11,381 nt of DNA from Bacteroidales bacterium UBA5072 (GCA_002415855.1 DIAS01000187.1:1-11381); one strand, 5' to 3'; shown: positions 1-7,620, numbered from the stretch's first letter. Numbers and translations: made by a program. Notes: a model not told the origin generated them from the letters alone.

Positions 1-161
1 TTGTTTTCTAAAAATAATCGCTAACTAGTTTATAGAGTTTGTTTTATAGTCTATTATCGGGGGAAATGGGTGTTTGGAGATGGGTTTGGGTCAGCGGGCC
101 AACTTCTATTTTATGCATTTATTGGTTGGTGCTCTCTTGGCTTTTTGGTTTTCTCGTTTCC

Positions 162-201
162 CGGTCTCCGTCTCCGGGTCTCCTGGCCTCCTGGTCTCCG
201 G
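162..201. repeat. Degenerate short tandem repeat (GGTCTCC-type units)
   Basis: Five consecutive units differ by one or two bases: CGGTCTCC (162-169), GTCTCC (170-175), GGGTCTCC (176-183), TGGCCTCC (184-191) and TGGTCTCC (192-199). A run of eight T follows at 203-210. The block lies in the non-coding 1-271 stretch downstream of the minus-strand recombinase. A 63-codon open frame crosses it, but its composition is dictated by the repeat, so I do not call a gene. Apart from this repeat I see nothing definite in 1-271. Function is unknown; such repeats may arise by slippage. Confidence 0.7.
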
Positions 202-271
202 CTTTTTTTTAATGTTCGCTTTTCTCCTCTTCGTTGATACCTTATCTGTCTTCTGCCCTGCCTGATTCAAC

Positions 272-1384
272 CTATAACTTCAAGTTCTCAAACGGACTCC
301 TTATTCGCTCTATCGCCCTGGCTGATACATGGGTGTATATCTCCGTTGTCTTGCTGCTCTTGTGCCCCAATAACACCTGTATGAACCTCAAATCAATCCC
401 ATTCTCCAATAAATGCGTGGCATAACTGTGCCTCAAACTATGCAGGGTCAGCCGCTTCCTGTTCCCCGATTCTTCCATTCCCCTCACAAAAGCCTCTCGC
501 AAACTCGTCTCGGAATAACGCGTCCCCGCTACCTGACCTTCAAATAACCAGATCTTCGGCCGATATATCTTGTAATACTCACGCAATAAAACTATCATGC
601 TCTCCGGCAATGGTACATTCCTGTCTTTGTTGCCCTTTGCAGCCTTTATAATCAGTACCTTCCGGTTAGAATCAACTGATGTGATCCTTAAATTGATCAG
701 CTCATTCCGCCTTAACCCACACGCATAGATCAATGCCAGAGCCGCCTTATGTTTGATGTTCCTCGTCGACCGTAAAAGCCTTTCTATTTCCGCAACTGAG
801 AAGATCTCCGGCAGTTTGCACCCCCTCCTTGGCCTGTTAATTTCCATCGCTGTCAACTCCTTCTTTATCACTGAACTGAAAAATAACTTGATCGAACTGA
901 TGATCTGATTCTGATAGGACAACGAAAACCGGTTCTTCAATATATATTCATAATTGAATTCTACAACATCCTCATTGCAGATTTCTTCAATTGCCTTTCC
1001 TTTAAAGTAACTTAAAAATGTCCTTACCGCTTCGGTATAAGATACAATTGTTTTCTGACTGTAACGCTGGGCCCGCAGGAAATGCTGATACAACTGAACT
1101 GCCCTCTCACTTTCATGCTTAAGGTTCCTGTCGAAAAACCTGGATCTCCTCTCTGCCTGAATACGCTCATAGTCAGGCATGTATAAGTTCATATCCGTTC
1201 CCAGCTTTCCAAGCTCCGAAATACTCTCATCGGTATACGGTAATAACCAACACCTCATGGTTGCACTCCACCTTGCATCGCTTATGGCCTTTATCCCCCG
1301 TATCACCGCAGCATCATACTCAAAGGTAAGTTTGAGATGCCTCACGCCCTGGTAAAGAGATGATTCAATATGAATTGTTTTCAT
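272..1384 (-). CDS. Tyrosine recombinase (site-specific integrase), 370 aa, with one HARP-like N-terminal module
   Basis: This is a site-specific DNA recombinase of the lambda-integrase/XerC-XerD family, which cuts and rejoins DNA through a 3'-phosphotyrosine intermediate. All expected catalytic residues are visible: R225 (in GLRRNEL), K250 (in KGNKDR), H315 and R318 (in HSLRHSYATH), H341 (in LLGH) and nucleophile Y350 (in TEIYTHV). Residues 93-180 look like the SAM-like core-binding domain and about 190-365 the catalytic domain. Residues 14-60 are extra: a module with the pattern LKLTFEY, then W39-S40, CW (45-46) and LPY (48-50), resembling the HARP domain. The 461-aa recombinase upstream has the same module twice, and its C-terminal region is closely similar, so the two are tandem paralogs. 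ATG at 1384 has no clear Shine-Dalgarno or TAnnTTTG promoter, so it may be cotranscribed from the upstream gene. The protein looks intact; its target site is unknown. Confidence 0.95.
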   Translation of the reverse strand: MKTIHIESSLYQGVRHLKLTFEYDAAVIRGIKAISDARWSATMRCWLLPYTDESISELGKLGTDMNLYMPDYERIQAERRSRFFDRNLKHESERAVQLYQHFLRAQRYSQKTIVSYTEAVRTFLSYFKGKAIEEICNEDVVEFNYEYILKNRFSLSYQNQIISSIKLFFSSVIKKELTAMEINRPRRGCKLPEIFSVAEIERLLRSTRNIKHKAALALIYACGLRRNELINLRITSVDSNRKVLIIKAAKGNKDRNVPLPESMIVLLREYYKIYRPKIWLFEGQVAGTRYSETSLREAFVRGMEESGNRKRLTLHSLRHSYATHLLENGIDLRFIQVLLGHKSSKTTEIYTHVSARAIERIRSPFENLKL

Positions 1385-1481
1385 AAGCTTAACATGTAAT
1401 TCATCCTAGAAACCCCGTGGCTGATTTCAAATCCGCAACGCTATCAGCATAACGATCTGGCGCGATGGAACCTGCTATTTA

Positions 1482-1537
1482 ATGAATTAGCCTGTTAAAC
1501 GTGCGACGATTCAGTATTGATGAATCATCCTGTTAAA
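1482..1537. repeat. Imperfect direct repeat between the two recombinase genes
   Basis: ATGAATTAGCCTGTTAAA at 1482-1499 and ATGAATCATCCTGTTAAA at 1520-1537 match at 16 of 18 positions and start 38 bp apart. They sit in the 231-bp gap (1385-1615) between the two minus-strand recombinases. The second copy continues as CCTGTTAAATTGGAT (1529-1543), matching 13 of 15 bases of the sequence at 3088-3102 upstream of the other recombinase. Possible roles are recombinase core-type sites or an operator, which is inference. The rest of the gap shows no gene. Confidence 0.55.
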
Positions 1538-1615
1538 TTGGATGTTATAGCAGTGGTATATATTATGTGTTTAAAATTAATAAAATCCTTTGACAAAAAA
1601 TAATTTCTTACAAGA

Positions 1616-3001
1616 TCATTGTTTGTCCGCCAGGGGGTCCAGGTTCACATTCAACCTGTCGAACGGACTTATGAGCTTCTCCATTCCCCTTGTCGTAATA
1701 TGTGTATATATTTCAGTCGTCTTCGATGAGCTGTGCCCCAGCAAGGTCTGAATATAACGCAAGTCGGTACCGCTCTCAAGCATATGCGTGGCAAACGAGT
1801 GACGCAGGGTGTGAACCGTAGCGTGTTTTCTGATACCTGCAGCCTGTACCGCATCGTTCATTATTTTCTGGACGCTTCCCATGCTGTATTGCCCTCCCAT
1901 AACACCTTCGAACAACCATTTCTTTGGCTTTTCATGGCGAAAGTATTCCCTGAGCCAATGCAACAGATTCTTTGACAGAACAGTATACCTGTCCTTCTTT
2001 CCCTTAGCTCCCTTAATGAGCATCAACATCCTGCCCGAATCAATATCTTTCACCTTCAACCGTACCACTTCACTGAGTCTAAGTCCACCGGAATAAATGG
2101 CCATCAAAATACATTTATGCTTCAGATTGGTCACCGCACGCAACAATCGCACGATCTCCTCCTCGCTCAAAACTTCAGGCAGTAATTTCTCACCCCTTGG
2201 TCGGCAGATTTTGCTGGTAATGACCGGATTCTCCACTACTTTCTCATAGTAAAACTTTATGGCACTTAAGCTGATATTCTGATATGAAACCGATACCTTG
2301 CGTTCGTCGGCCAGGTAGAGCAGGAACTTCCTGATATCTTCCTGTTCCAGTGTTTCCAGGGGTTTTCCCTTGCTGAAATGGATGAACTCTTTTAATGCGC
2401 TGCAGTAATTGTTAATCGTGTGTTCGCTGTATCGCAGTGTCTTTAGCATTTCCGTGAAATCAAACGGACAAACAATATTTTCATATCCATGGTCATTCCT
2501 GCGTGTCAGCGTTTTCTGTTCAGCCCATTCATCCCTGTACTCAAATAACCAGTTATTCTGCATGCAGAAATTTTTCAACGATTCAAGCACTGTTTCCCAA
2601 TGCGGCAGGGTCCACCATTTGTTCCCTGCATCATAGTAATACAAAGGGAAGGTTTTTAATATTGCAACCAACTCTTTATCATACCGGAATATCAGTTTGA
2701 TACGTTCCCTTGCATGACGAATTATGACGAGCTCTTTCTTATCGGCGACCATACAGGCGGGAACTTCACCATGAAAAGAACCAGTTTCCAGTTCTAAAAT
2801 AATTGTCACATTCTTTAGTTCATGAAAAACGTCAAACACATTTTCTGAATAAGGAATGTACCAGCACTTCATGGTCCTGCTCCATAACACACCAGGTAAA
2901 GACCGAATCATTTCCAAGAGCTCAGCCTGGTAAGGAAAGACCAGTTTAAGTACGGTTTTATTACGATGTACGTCCTTTTTTACCTTTACCTCATATGACA
3001 T
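1616..3001 (-). CDS. Tyrosine recombinase (site-specific integrase), 461 aa, with two HARP-like N-terminal modules
   Basis: This is a lambda-integrase/XerD-family recombinase. Catalytic residues are R308 (in GLRLSEV), K333 (in AKGKKDR), H397 and R400 (in HTLRHSFATH), H423 (in LLGH) and nucleophile Y432 (in TEIYTHI). About 180-260 is the core-binding domain and 275-448 the catalytic domain. The first 150 residues hold two copies of one module: about 17-62 (LKLVFPY, W40-S41, CW at 46-47, IPY at 49-51) and about 101-146 (IKLIFRYD, WW at 129-130, LP at 132-133). The total is longer than a usual XerD of about 300 aa because of this extension. Start ATG at 3001 is preceded by AAAGGA (3009-3014) seven bases away, a good Shine-Dalgarno, unusual in this phylum. 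The 370-aa gene lies 231 bp downstream on the same strand and shares a highly similar C-terminus. No frameshift or missing catalytic residue is seen. Its substrate site is not known. Confidence 0.95.
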   Translation of the reverse strand: MSYEVKVKKDVHRNKTVLKLVFPYQAELLEMIRSLPGVLWSRTMKCWYIPYSENVFDVFHELKNVTIILELETGSFHGEVPACMVADKKELVIIRHARERIKLIFRYDKELVAILKTFPLYYYDAGNKWWTLPHWETVLESLKNFCMQNNWLFEYRDEWAEQKTLTRRNDHGYENIVCPFDFTEMLKTLRYSEHTINNYCSALKEFIHFSKGKPLETLEQEDIRKFLLYLADERKVSVSYQNISLSAIKFYYEKVVENPVITSKICRPRGEKLLPEVLSEEEIVRLLRAVTNLKHKCILMAIYSGGLRLSEVVRLKVKDIDSGRMLMLIKGAKGKKDRYTVLSKNLLHWLREYFRHEKPKKWLFEGVMGGQYSMGSVQKIMNDAVQAAGIRKHATVHTLRHSFATHMLESGTDLRYIQTLLGHSSSKTTEIYTHITTRGMEKLISPFDRLNVNLDPLADKQ

Positions 3002-3061
3002 TGCTCATTCCTTTACACACTTCGTGCTCCTCAATCACATATCCTTCTCTGCACTGTAGCC

Positions 3062-3079
3062 TTTTACCTGCCGGTAAAA
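3062..3079. promoter_or_regulatory. Perfect inverted repeat upstream of the 461-aa recombinase
   Basis: TTTTACC (3062-3068) and GGTAAAA (3073-3079) are perfect 7-base arms around a 4-base centre, TGCC. The repeat begins 61 bases upstream of the recombinase start codon, and would fall in its leader if the promoter at 3157-3164 is used. It could be an operator for a dimeric regulator, an RNA hairpin, or a recombinase-binding site; the sequence does not decide between these. Confidence 0.45.
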
Positions 3080-3087
3080 CCTAACTC

Positions 3088-3105
3088 CCTGTTAATATGG
3101 ATTAA
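3088..3105. repeat. CCTGTTAA-type repeat copy with inverted repeat
   Basis: CCTGTTAATATGGAT at 3088-3102 matches 13 of 15 bases of 1529-1543, which lies upstream of the other recombinase. Overlapping it is an inverted repeat, TTAAT (3092-3096) and ATTAA (3101-3105), around ATGG. The placement in the leader regions of both recombinase genes suggests a shared binding or recombination site. This is inference. Confidence 0.4.
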
Positions 3106-3156
3106 TCTTGAATTCCTAAAATCTCTATTTACACTAACCTAATCAATCTTCCCTAT

Positions 3157-3164
3157 CAAATATA
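3157..3164 (-). promoter_or_regulatory. Candidate -7 promoter element for the 461-aa recombinase
   Basis: On the minus strand this reads TATATTTG, an exact match to the Bacteroidota -7 consensus TAnnTTTG. No good TTG/TTTG -33 element is seen at the right distance. Transcription would start near 3150 and give a leader of about 150 bases containing both inverted repeats at 3062-3105. Confidence 0.35.
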
Positions 3165-3172
3165 CTAAAATA

Positions 3173-3193
3173 GTTGATTGTTGATAGTTGTTG
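3173..3193. repeat. Heptamer tandem repeat GTTGATT / GTTGATA / GTTGTTG
   Basis: Three consecutive 7-base units lie at 3173-3179, 3180-3186 and 3187-3193. The repeat is in the divergent gap between the 461-aa recombinase and the SNF2 gene. It also covers the first codons of the longest possible SNF2 frame (TTG at 3174), which argues against that upstream start. Confidence 0.5.
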
Positions 3194-3236
3194 GGTAAAA
3201 ATGAGAATGATCACCTGCCTTCTTTCAACAAACTGC

Positions 3237-3244
3237 TATTTTTG
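3237..3244 (+). promoter_or_regulatory. Candidate -7 promoter element of the SNF2 gene
   Basis: TATTTTTG is an exact TAnnTTTG match. Its last base is five bases before the chosen ATG at 3249, so transcription would begin at or next to the start codon, giving a leaderless or nearly leaderless mRNA. The -33 region is weak: CTG at 3215-3217, with a 19-base spacer. Confidence 0.4.
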
Positions 3245-3248
3245 CAGG

Positions 3249-6203
3249 ATGAAAGGGAAATTTGCTTTAACACTTACAACACACCGATTACTGGGTCCAC
3301 TGTTTAACCCTGTAGTTATTGCTCCCAGCGCAAACCGTGAGTATTACACAGTAAGTGACCGCCTTTCACTGGCTAACCTCGGGCAATACGAACAATTTCT
3401 TCTGCCCGAGGAAATCAGTCTGATCAGGATCATCGAAGAATACTCCGATAACCAGCTGCTGAAGGTATTTTCCAAGAAAAAGATCAGCGCCCAGGACTTC
3501 CTGGCCTCTATTGATGAAACCATGTACGAGCGTCAGGTACGCCCCTATATTGAGCGACGCCTGATCCGCTGTACCGCCCTCTTCACCGGTACCGAAATAC
3601 CTGTGTTTCTGAAAAAGCAACATAACAATATATACGAAACCGACCGGCTTTTTCTGCAAGAAGAAAATGCGAACGCGGTTTTTAACTTTAACCGCAATGC
3701 CGATGGCATCGGGTACTTTCTTACTATCAGCTATAACGAGGAAAATATAAGCCTTACAGGAAAAAACGGCTTTATCCTTACCAATGATCCCTGCCGCCTT
3801 GTACTGGGCAACCGGATCTTCCAATTTGACGATATCGATGGGAAAAAACTCCTTCCTTTCTTTAAAAAGAAATCGATCAGCATTCGCCCTGAAACTGAGA
3901 AAAAGTTTCTGGAGACATTTGCTAAACCTGTTATTCAGAAATACAAAGTAAATGCAACCGGCTTTACTGTAACCGATAAATACCTGCAGCCGAAGCCTCT
4001 GCTTTCGCTGGAATACGGAATGTCGGGCGTTCCTGCACTAATGCTCCGTTTCAGATACGGTGAAAAAACAGAATACTACGCCGGGAAGAAGTCTGAGCTC
4101 CTGGTCACCATGACTGAAATTGGTGATGATATTGATTTTAAACGGCTGAATCGCGATATGGCATACGAGAACCACATCATTTCGTCACTGCTCGAACTAG
4201 GGCTGGCCAATCTCGACGCCTCCTCCTTCACTCCCCTCCGAACCAAAAAAACAGAAAACATCCTGCTTACTTATGAACTGGTTAACTGGTTGAATTTTAA
4301 CCGCCCCTCTCTGGAAAAGCTGGGCATTGAAATTTCACAGGCAAATCCGGCCAACCGTTATTATCTGCAACATGTGGAGTTGAAGGTGAAAGTTATGGAA
4401 AACAAAAATGACTGGTTCGACATATCCGCTGTTGTTGTGTTGGATGGTTTTGAAATCCCCTTTATCAAATTCCGGCCTTTTATCCTCGACGGGCGCCGTG
4501 AATACGAACTCCCCGACGGCCGGATCATTGTTCTGCCCGAGGAATGGTTCGCAAGGTTCAAGGACCTGTTTTCTTTTGCCAAAGAGACCGCTGATCAGCT
4601 CATGCTTGAGAAACAACACTTCCCCCTGCTGAAGGAAAGCCTTAAAGGTCTTAACGGTACCTATGCAGGTAAACTCCGGAAATGGCTTGATGCTGCAGCC
4701 TATGAAGAGCAGGAAATTCCTGCAGGAATAAGGGCTGAGCTGCGTGATTACCAGAAGAAGGGATACAGCTGGATGTGGAAACTGCATTCGCATGATTTTG
4801 GCGGCTGCCTTGCCGATGACATGGGTCTCGGTAAGACACTGCAGACACTCACACTGATTCAGCAGGTTATCCACGATGAAAGGAACAGGCACTGTGGTCC
4901 TGCCAATTCAGTATACGACAAGCAACTTACCATTTTTGATTCCATAAATGCAGCCGATGTTAAGGCCAAACCTTCCTTGATCGTCGTACCTTCCACGCTT
5001 GTTCACAACTGGATCAACGAAGCCGGGAAATTCGCACCCGACCTGAAGGCCGGATTTTACGGAGGCCAAAACCGGCGAAGTTTCCTTTACTACTATGACC
5101 GGTACGACATTATCATAACGTCCTACGGTCTTATCAGGAATGATCTGGATGCATTAAAATGCTTTGACTTCCTGTATGTCATCCTCGATGAAAGCCAGGT
5201 GATCAAGAATCCGCACTCTAAAACCTATAAGGCTGTAATCAGCCTCAATGCCTCACACAGGATAGTGCTAACCGGCACCCCAATTGAGAATTCACTGACC
5301 GACCTTTGGGCTCAGATGAATTTTCTCAATCCCGGGTTACTGGGCAGTTTTGAATTTTTCAGAAACCAGTTCGTAATCCCTATTGAAAAAAGCAGGGATG
5401 AAAAACAGGTAAGGATCCTGCAAACCCTGATTAAACCTTTTGTCCTCAGGAGAACCAAAGATGAAGTGGCCCGTGAATTGCCCGCAATTACGCAGCAAGT
5501 GATCTACTGCGATATGTCGGAGTCGCAACAGGCTTTCTATGAGACCGAAAAATCCAAGGCCCGGAACCTCATCCTCGATAATATCCAGCAACAAGGGCTT
5601 GAAAAATCCTCCTTCATGATCCTGCAATCGCTTACCAAATTGCGCCAGGCCGCCAACCATCCGGTGCTTATCGATACAGCCTATAATGAAGATTCCGGCA
5701 AACATGACGTCATCATCGACAACATCAGAAACCTTGTGGCAGAAGGACATAAAGCTCTGGTGTTTTCCTCATTCGTCAAACACCTTGAATTGTACACATC
5801 ATGGTGCGACCGGGAATGCCTGCCCTATGCCCTCCTCACAGGAGAGGTACCACAGAAACAGCGTGAAGCAATCATCAACAAGTTCCAGGACAACCCGGAT
5901 ATCCACCTTTTCTTTATCTCGATAAAAGCAGGGGGGTTCGGACTTAACCTCACCTCAGCCGATTATGTTTTCATCCTCGATCCATGGTGGAATCCCGCGG
6001 TGGAGGAACAGGCCATGAGCCGGGCTCACCGCCTGGGACAGAAGAAGAAAGTTTTTGTTTACCGGTTTATTACCAAAGACACGTTAGAAGAGAAGATCCA
6101 CCTGCTTCAGGAAAAGAAATCACAGCTTGCAGAAAGCTTTATCCGCGAAAATAATGCTTTTCAGGCAGGGGATAAGGATGAGTTGCTAAGATTGTTGGAA
6201 TAG
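3249..6203 (+). CDS. SNF2-family DNA-dependent ATPase/helicase, about 984 aa
   Basis: This is a Swi2/Snf2 (SF2) DNA translocase that uses ATP to remodel protein-DNA complexes or DNA structures. Numbered from ATG 3249: Walker A DMGLGKT with K529, motif II DESQ at 647-650, motif III LTGTP with T675-P678, motif IV around ALVFSSF, motif V KAGGFGLNL at 893-901, and motif VI with R925 and R928 in SRAHRLGQ. Residues 1 to about 440 are a long N-terminal region without recognised motifs, typical in size for bacterial SNF2 proteins. Motif II has Ser where many members have Ala or Gly, a tolerated variant. The open frame extends to TTG 3174 and ATG 3201, but these overlap a heptamer repeat. MKGKFALTLTTHRLLG looks like the natural N-terminus, so 3249 is preferred. 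The gene is convergent with the CCA enzyme, which ends 10 bp away. The specific cellular role is unknown. Confidence 0.95.
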   Translation: MKGKFALTLTTHRLLGPLFNPVVIAPSANREYYTVSDRLSLANLGQYEQFLLPEEISLIRIIEEYSDNQLLKVFSKKKISAQDFLASIDETMYERQVRPYIERRLIRCTALFTGTEIPVFLKKQHNNIYETDRLFLQEENANAVFNFNRNADGIGYFLTISYNEENISLTGKNGFILTNDPCRLVLGNRIFQFDDIDGKKLLPFFKKKSISIRPETEKKFLETFAKPVIQKYKVNATGFTVTDKYLQPKPLLSLEYGMSGVPALMLRFRYGEKTEYYAGKKSELLVTMTEIGDDIDFKRLNRDMAYENHIISSLLELGLANLDASSFTPLRTKKTENILLTYELVNWLNFNRPSLEKLGIEISQANPANRYYLQHVELKVKVMENKNDWFDISAVVVLDGFEIPFIKFRPFILDGRREYELPDGRIIVLPEEWFARFKDLFSFAKETADQLMLEKQHFPLLKESLKGLNGTYAGKLRKWLDAAAYEEQEIPAGIRAELRDYQKKGYSWMWKLHSHDFGGCLADDMGLGKTLQTLTLIQQVIHDERNRHCGPANSVYDKQLTIFDSINAADVKAKPSLIVVPSTLVHNWINEAGKFAPDLKAGFYGGQNRRSFLYYYDRYDIIITSYGLIRNDLDALKCFDFLYVILDESQVIKNPHSKTYKAVISLNASHRIVLTGTPIENSLTDLWAQMNFLNPGLLGSFEFFRNQFVIPIEKSRDEKQVRILQTLIKPFVLRRTKDEVARELPAITQQVIYCDMSESQQAFYETEKSKARNLILDNIQQQGLEKSSFMILQSLTKLRQAANHPVLIDTAYNEDSGKHDVIIDNIRNLVAEGHKALVFSSFVKHLELYTSWCDRECLPYALLTGEVPQKQREAIINKFQDNPDIHLFFISIKAGGFGLNLTSADYVFILDPWWNPAVEEQAMSRAHRLGQKKKVFVYRFITKDTLEEKIHLLQEKKSQLAESFIRENNAFQAGDKDELLRLLE

Positions 6204-6226
6204 TGACTGGTGACTAGTCACTTTTT
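6202..6226 (+). terminator. Probable weak intrinsic terminator of the SNF2 gene
   Basis: AGTGACT (6202-6208) pairs with AGTCACT (6216-6222) across the 7-base loop GGTGACT, followed by Ts to 6226. An alternative fold is the 12-base palindrome GTGACTAGTCAC at 6210-6221. The stem overlaps the SNF2 stop codon and the last codons of the opposing CCA gene. On the minus strand no T-run follows, so it would act only on plus-strand transcripts. AGTGACT and GGTGACT are also adjacent near-identical heptamers. Confidence 0.5.
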
Positions 6227-7620
6227 AAACCCAATTCTCTCCCCTTCTCCAGCATCAACCCATATGCCTGCTCATAATCATTCTGTATTATTCCCTCAAG
6301 AATTGCTTCTTTAATAGCGTTCTTTATCACGCCAACCTCCCGGCAGGGACCAATATTAAAGGTCTTCATGATAAGTTCACCATCCACGGGCGGCTGAAAG
6401 TTACGTACAGCATCCTTTTCCTCTATCTCGCGAAGTTTCTGTCTCACCAGTTTGAAGTTATTGAGGTACAGCTTCACCTTTTCGTCATTCTTGGAGGTAA
6501 TATCGGCCTCACAAAGCAGCATCAGATCATCAATATCATCACCTGCTTCGAATAACAGGCGACGCACGGCCGAATCGGTCACCTCCTCCTCAACAAGGGC
6601 AATGGGACGTAAATGCAACAGCACAAGCTTCTGTACGTACTTCATGCTGGCTCCCAAGGGCAATTGCAGCCGCCGGAAAACTTCAGGGACCATTTTTGAA
6701 CCAACAAATTCATGGGCATAAAATGTCCACCCATGCCCTTTGACATACTTACGGGTAACGGGCTTGGCAATATCGTGCATGATGGCTGCCCACCTCAGCC
6801 AGAGGTTATCCGTTTTCTCAGCAAGCTTATCGAGCACCTGAAGGGTATGCCTGAAATTGTCCTTGTGTCGAAGATTCTCCATCACAGAAACTCCCTTCAT
6901 CCTGTCGAACTCCGGGAAAATCAGCTCAAGAAGCCCTGACTTTTCCAGCAGATCAAAACCAACCGAGGGCTTAGGCGAAAGTACAATCTTATTCAGTTCA
7001 TCGATGATCCTTTCACGGGAAATTATGTTTATTCTTTGCCGGTTATGTTTGATCGCCTCAAACGATTTTTTCTCGATGGCAAATCCAAGCTGCGATGAAA
7101 ACCTTATGGCCCGCATCATACGCAAGGGATCATCGGAATAGGTCACATCCGGATCGAGGGGTGTGCGAATGATCTTATGCTCAAGATCGTGAAGCCCGTT
7201 GAAAGGATCCAGCAACTCCCCAAAGGTTTCCCGGTTCAAAGAGATTGCCAGGGCATTGATGGTAAAATCACGCCTGTTCTGATCATCCGCCAAGGTACCA
7301 TTCTCAACGGAAGGATTGCGCGAATCTGCCCTGTACGATTCCTTGCGGGCACCTACGAATTCAATCTCCAGATCGTCATATCGCAACATCGCCGTTCCAT
7401 AGTTCCCATAAACACTAATCCTTCCTTTTTTGCCGATATGCCTCGCAAGAGTTTTTGCCAGGTCGATGCCACTGCCCACAACTACAATGTCAATGTCCTT
7501 GGAAGGCCTCTTCAGCAGTAAATCCCTAACATATCCGCCAATAACATAGCATTGAAGGTCGTTCACCGTGACGATTTCAGAGATCAATTGAAATACTTTG
7601 TGCTCAAGCGGAATAATCAT
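6214..7620 (-). CDS. cca: CCA tRNA nucleotidyltransferase with HD domain, 468 aa
   Basis: This enzyme adds or repairs the 3'-terminal CCA of tRNAs from CTP and ATP without a nucleic-acid template and acts in the cytoplasm. It is a class II (bacterial) member. The nucleotidyltransferase motif GGYVRD is at 28-33, with metal ligands D42 and D44 in KDIDIV. RRDFTINAL at 116-124 and DDPLRMMRAIRF at 163-174 are the conserved head and neck motifs that form the nucleotide pocket. An HD phosphohydrolase-type domain follows (H258, H282-D283 in MHDIAKP, H303). The C-terminal tail with PPVDGELIMKTFNIGP (410-425) is typical of Bacteroidota versions. Length is normal for the HD-containing type. ATG at 7620 is well placed behind a TAnnTTTG element. 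A strict A-adding activity cannot be excluded by eye, but a single CCA-adding enzyme is expected in this phylum. Confidence 0.95.
   Translation of the reverse strand: MIIPLEHKVFQLISEIVTVNDLQCYVIGGYVRDLLLKRPSKDIDIVVVGSGIDLAKTLARHIGKKGRISVYGNYGTAMLRYDDLEIEFVGARKESYRADSRNPSVENGTLADDQNRRDFTINALAISLNRETFGELLDPFNGLHDLEHKIIRTPLDPDVTYSDDPLRMMRAIRFSSQLGFAIEKKSFEAIKHNRQRINIISRERIIDELNKIVLSPKPSVGFDLLEKSGLLELIFPEFDRMKGVSVMENLRHKDNFRHTLQVLDKLAEKTDNLWLRWAAIMHDIAKPVTRKYVKGHGWTFYAHEFVGSKMVPEVFRRLQLPLGASMKYVQKLVLLHLRPIALVEEEVTDSAVRRLLFEAGDDIDDLMLLCEADITSKNDEKVKLYLNNFKLVRQKLREIEEKDAVRNFQPPVDGELIMKTFNIGPCREVGVIKNAIKEAILEGIIQNDYEQAYGLMLEKGRELGLKSD

Noticed and set aside
74..265. Open frame of 63 codons on the plus strand in the left non-coding stretch
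   Set aside because: Its middle is encoded by the GGTCTCC-type repeat, it has no recognisable domain and no supporting start signal.
272..3001. Integron integrase with an attC cassette array
   Set aside because: I see no integron-specific insertion between the catalytic Lys and His motifs and no attC-like repeats or cassette genes.
3174..3248. N-terminal extension of the SNF2 protein from TTG 3174 or ATG 3201
   Set aside because: It covers a heptamer repeat and a promoter-like element and reads as unrelated sequence before a natural-looking start at 3249.
3366..3824. 152-codon minus-strand open frame inside the SNF2 gene
   Set aside because: It is antisense to a well-supported coding region and has no recognisable motif; the same applies to other frames inside SNF2, cca and the receptor.
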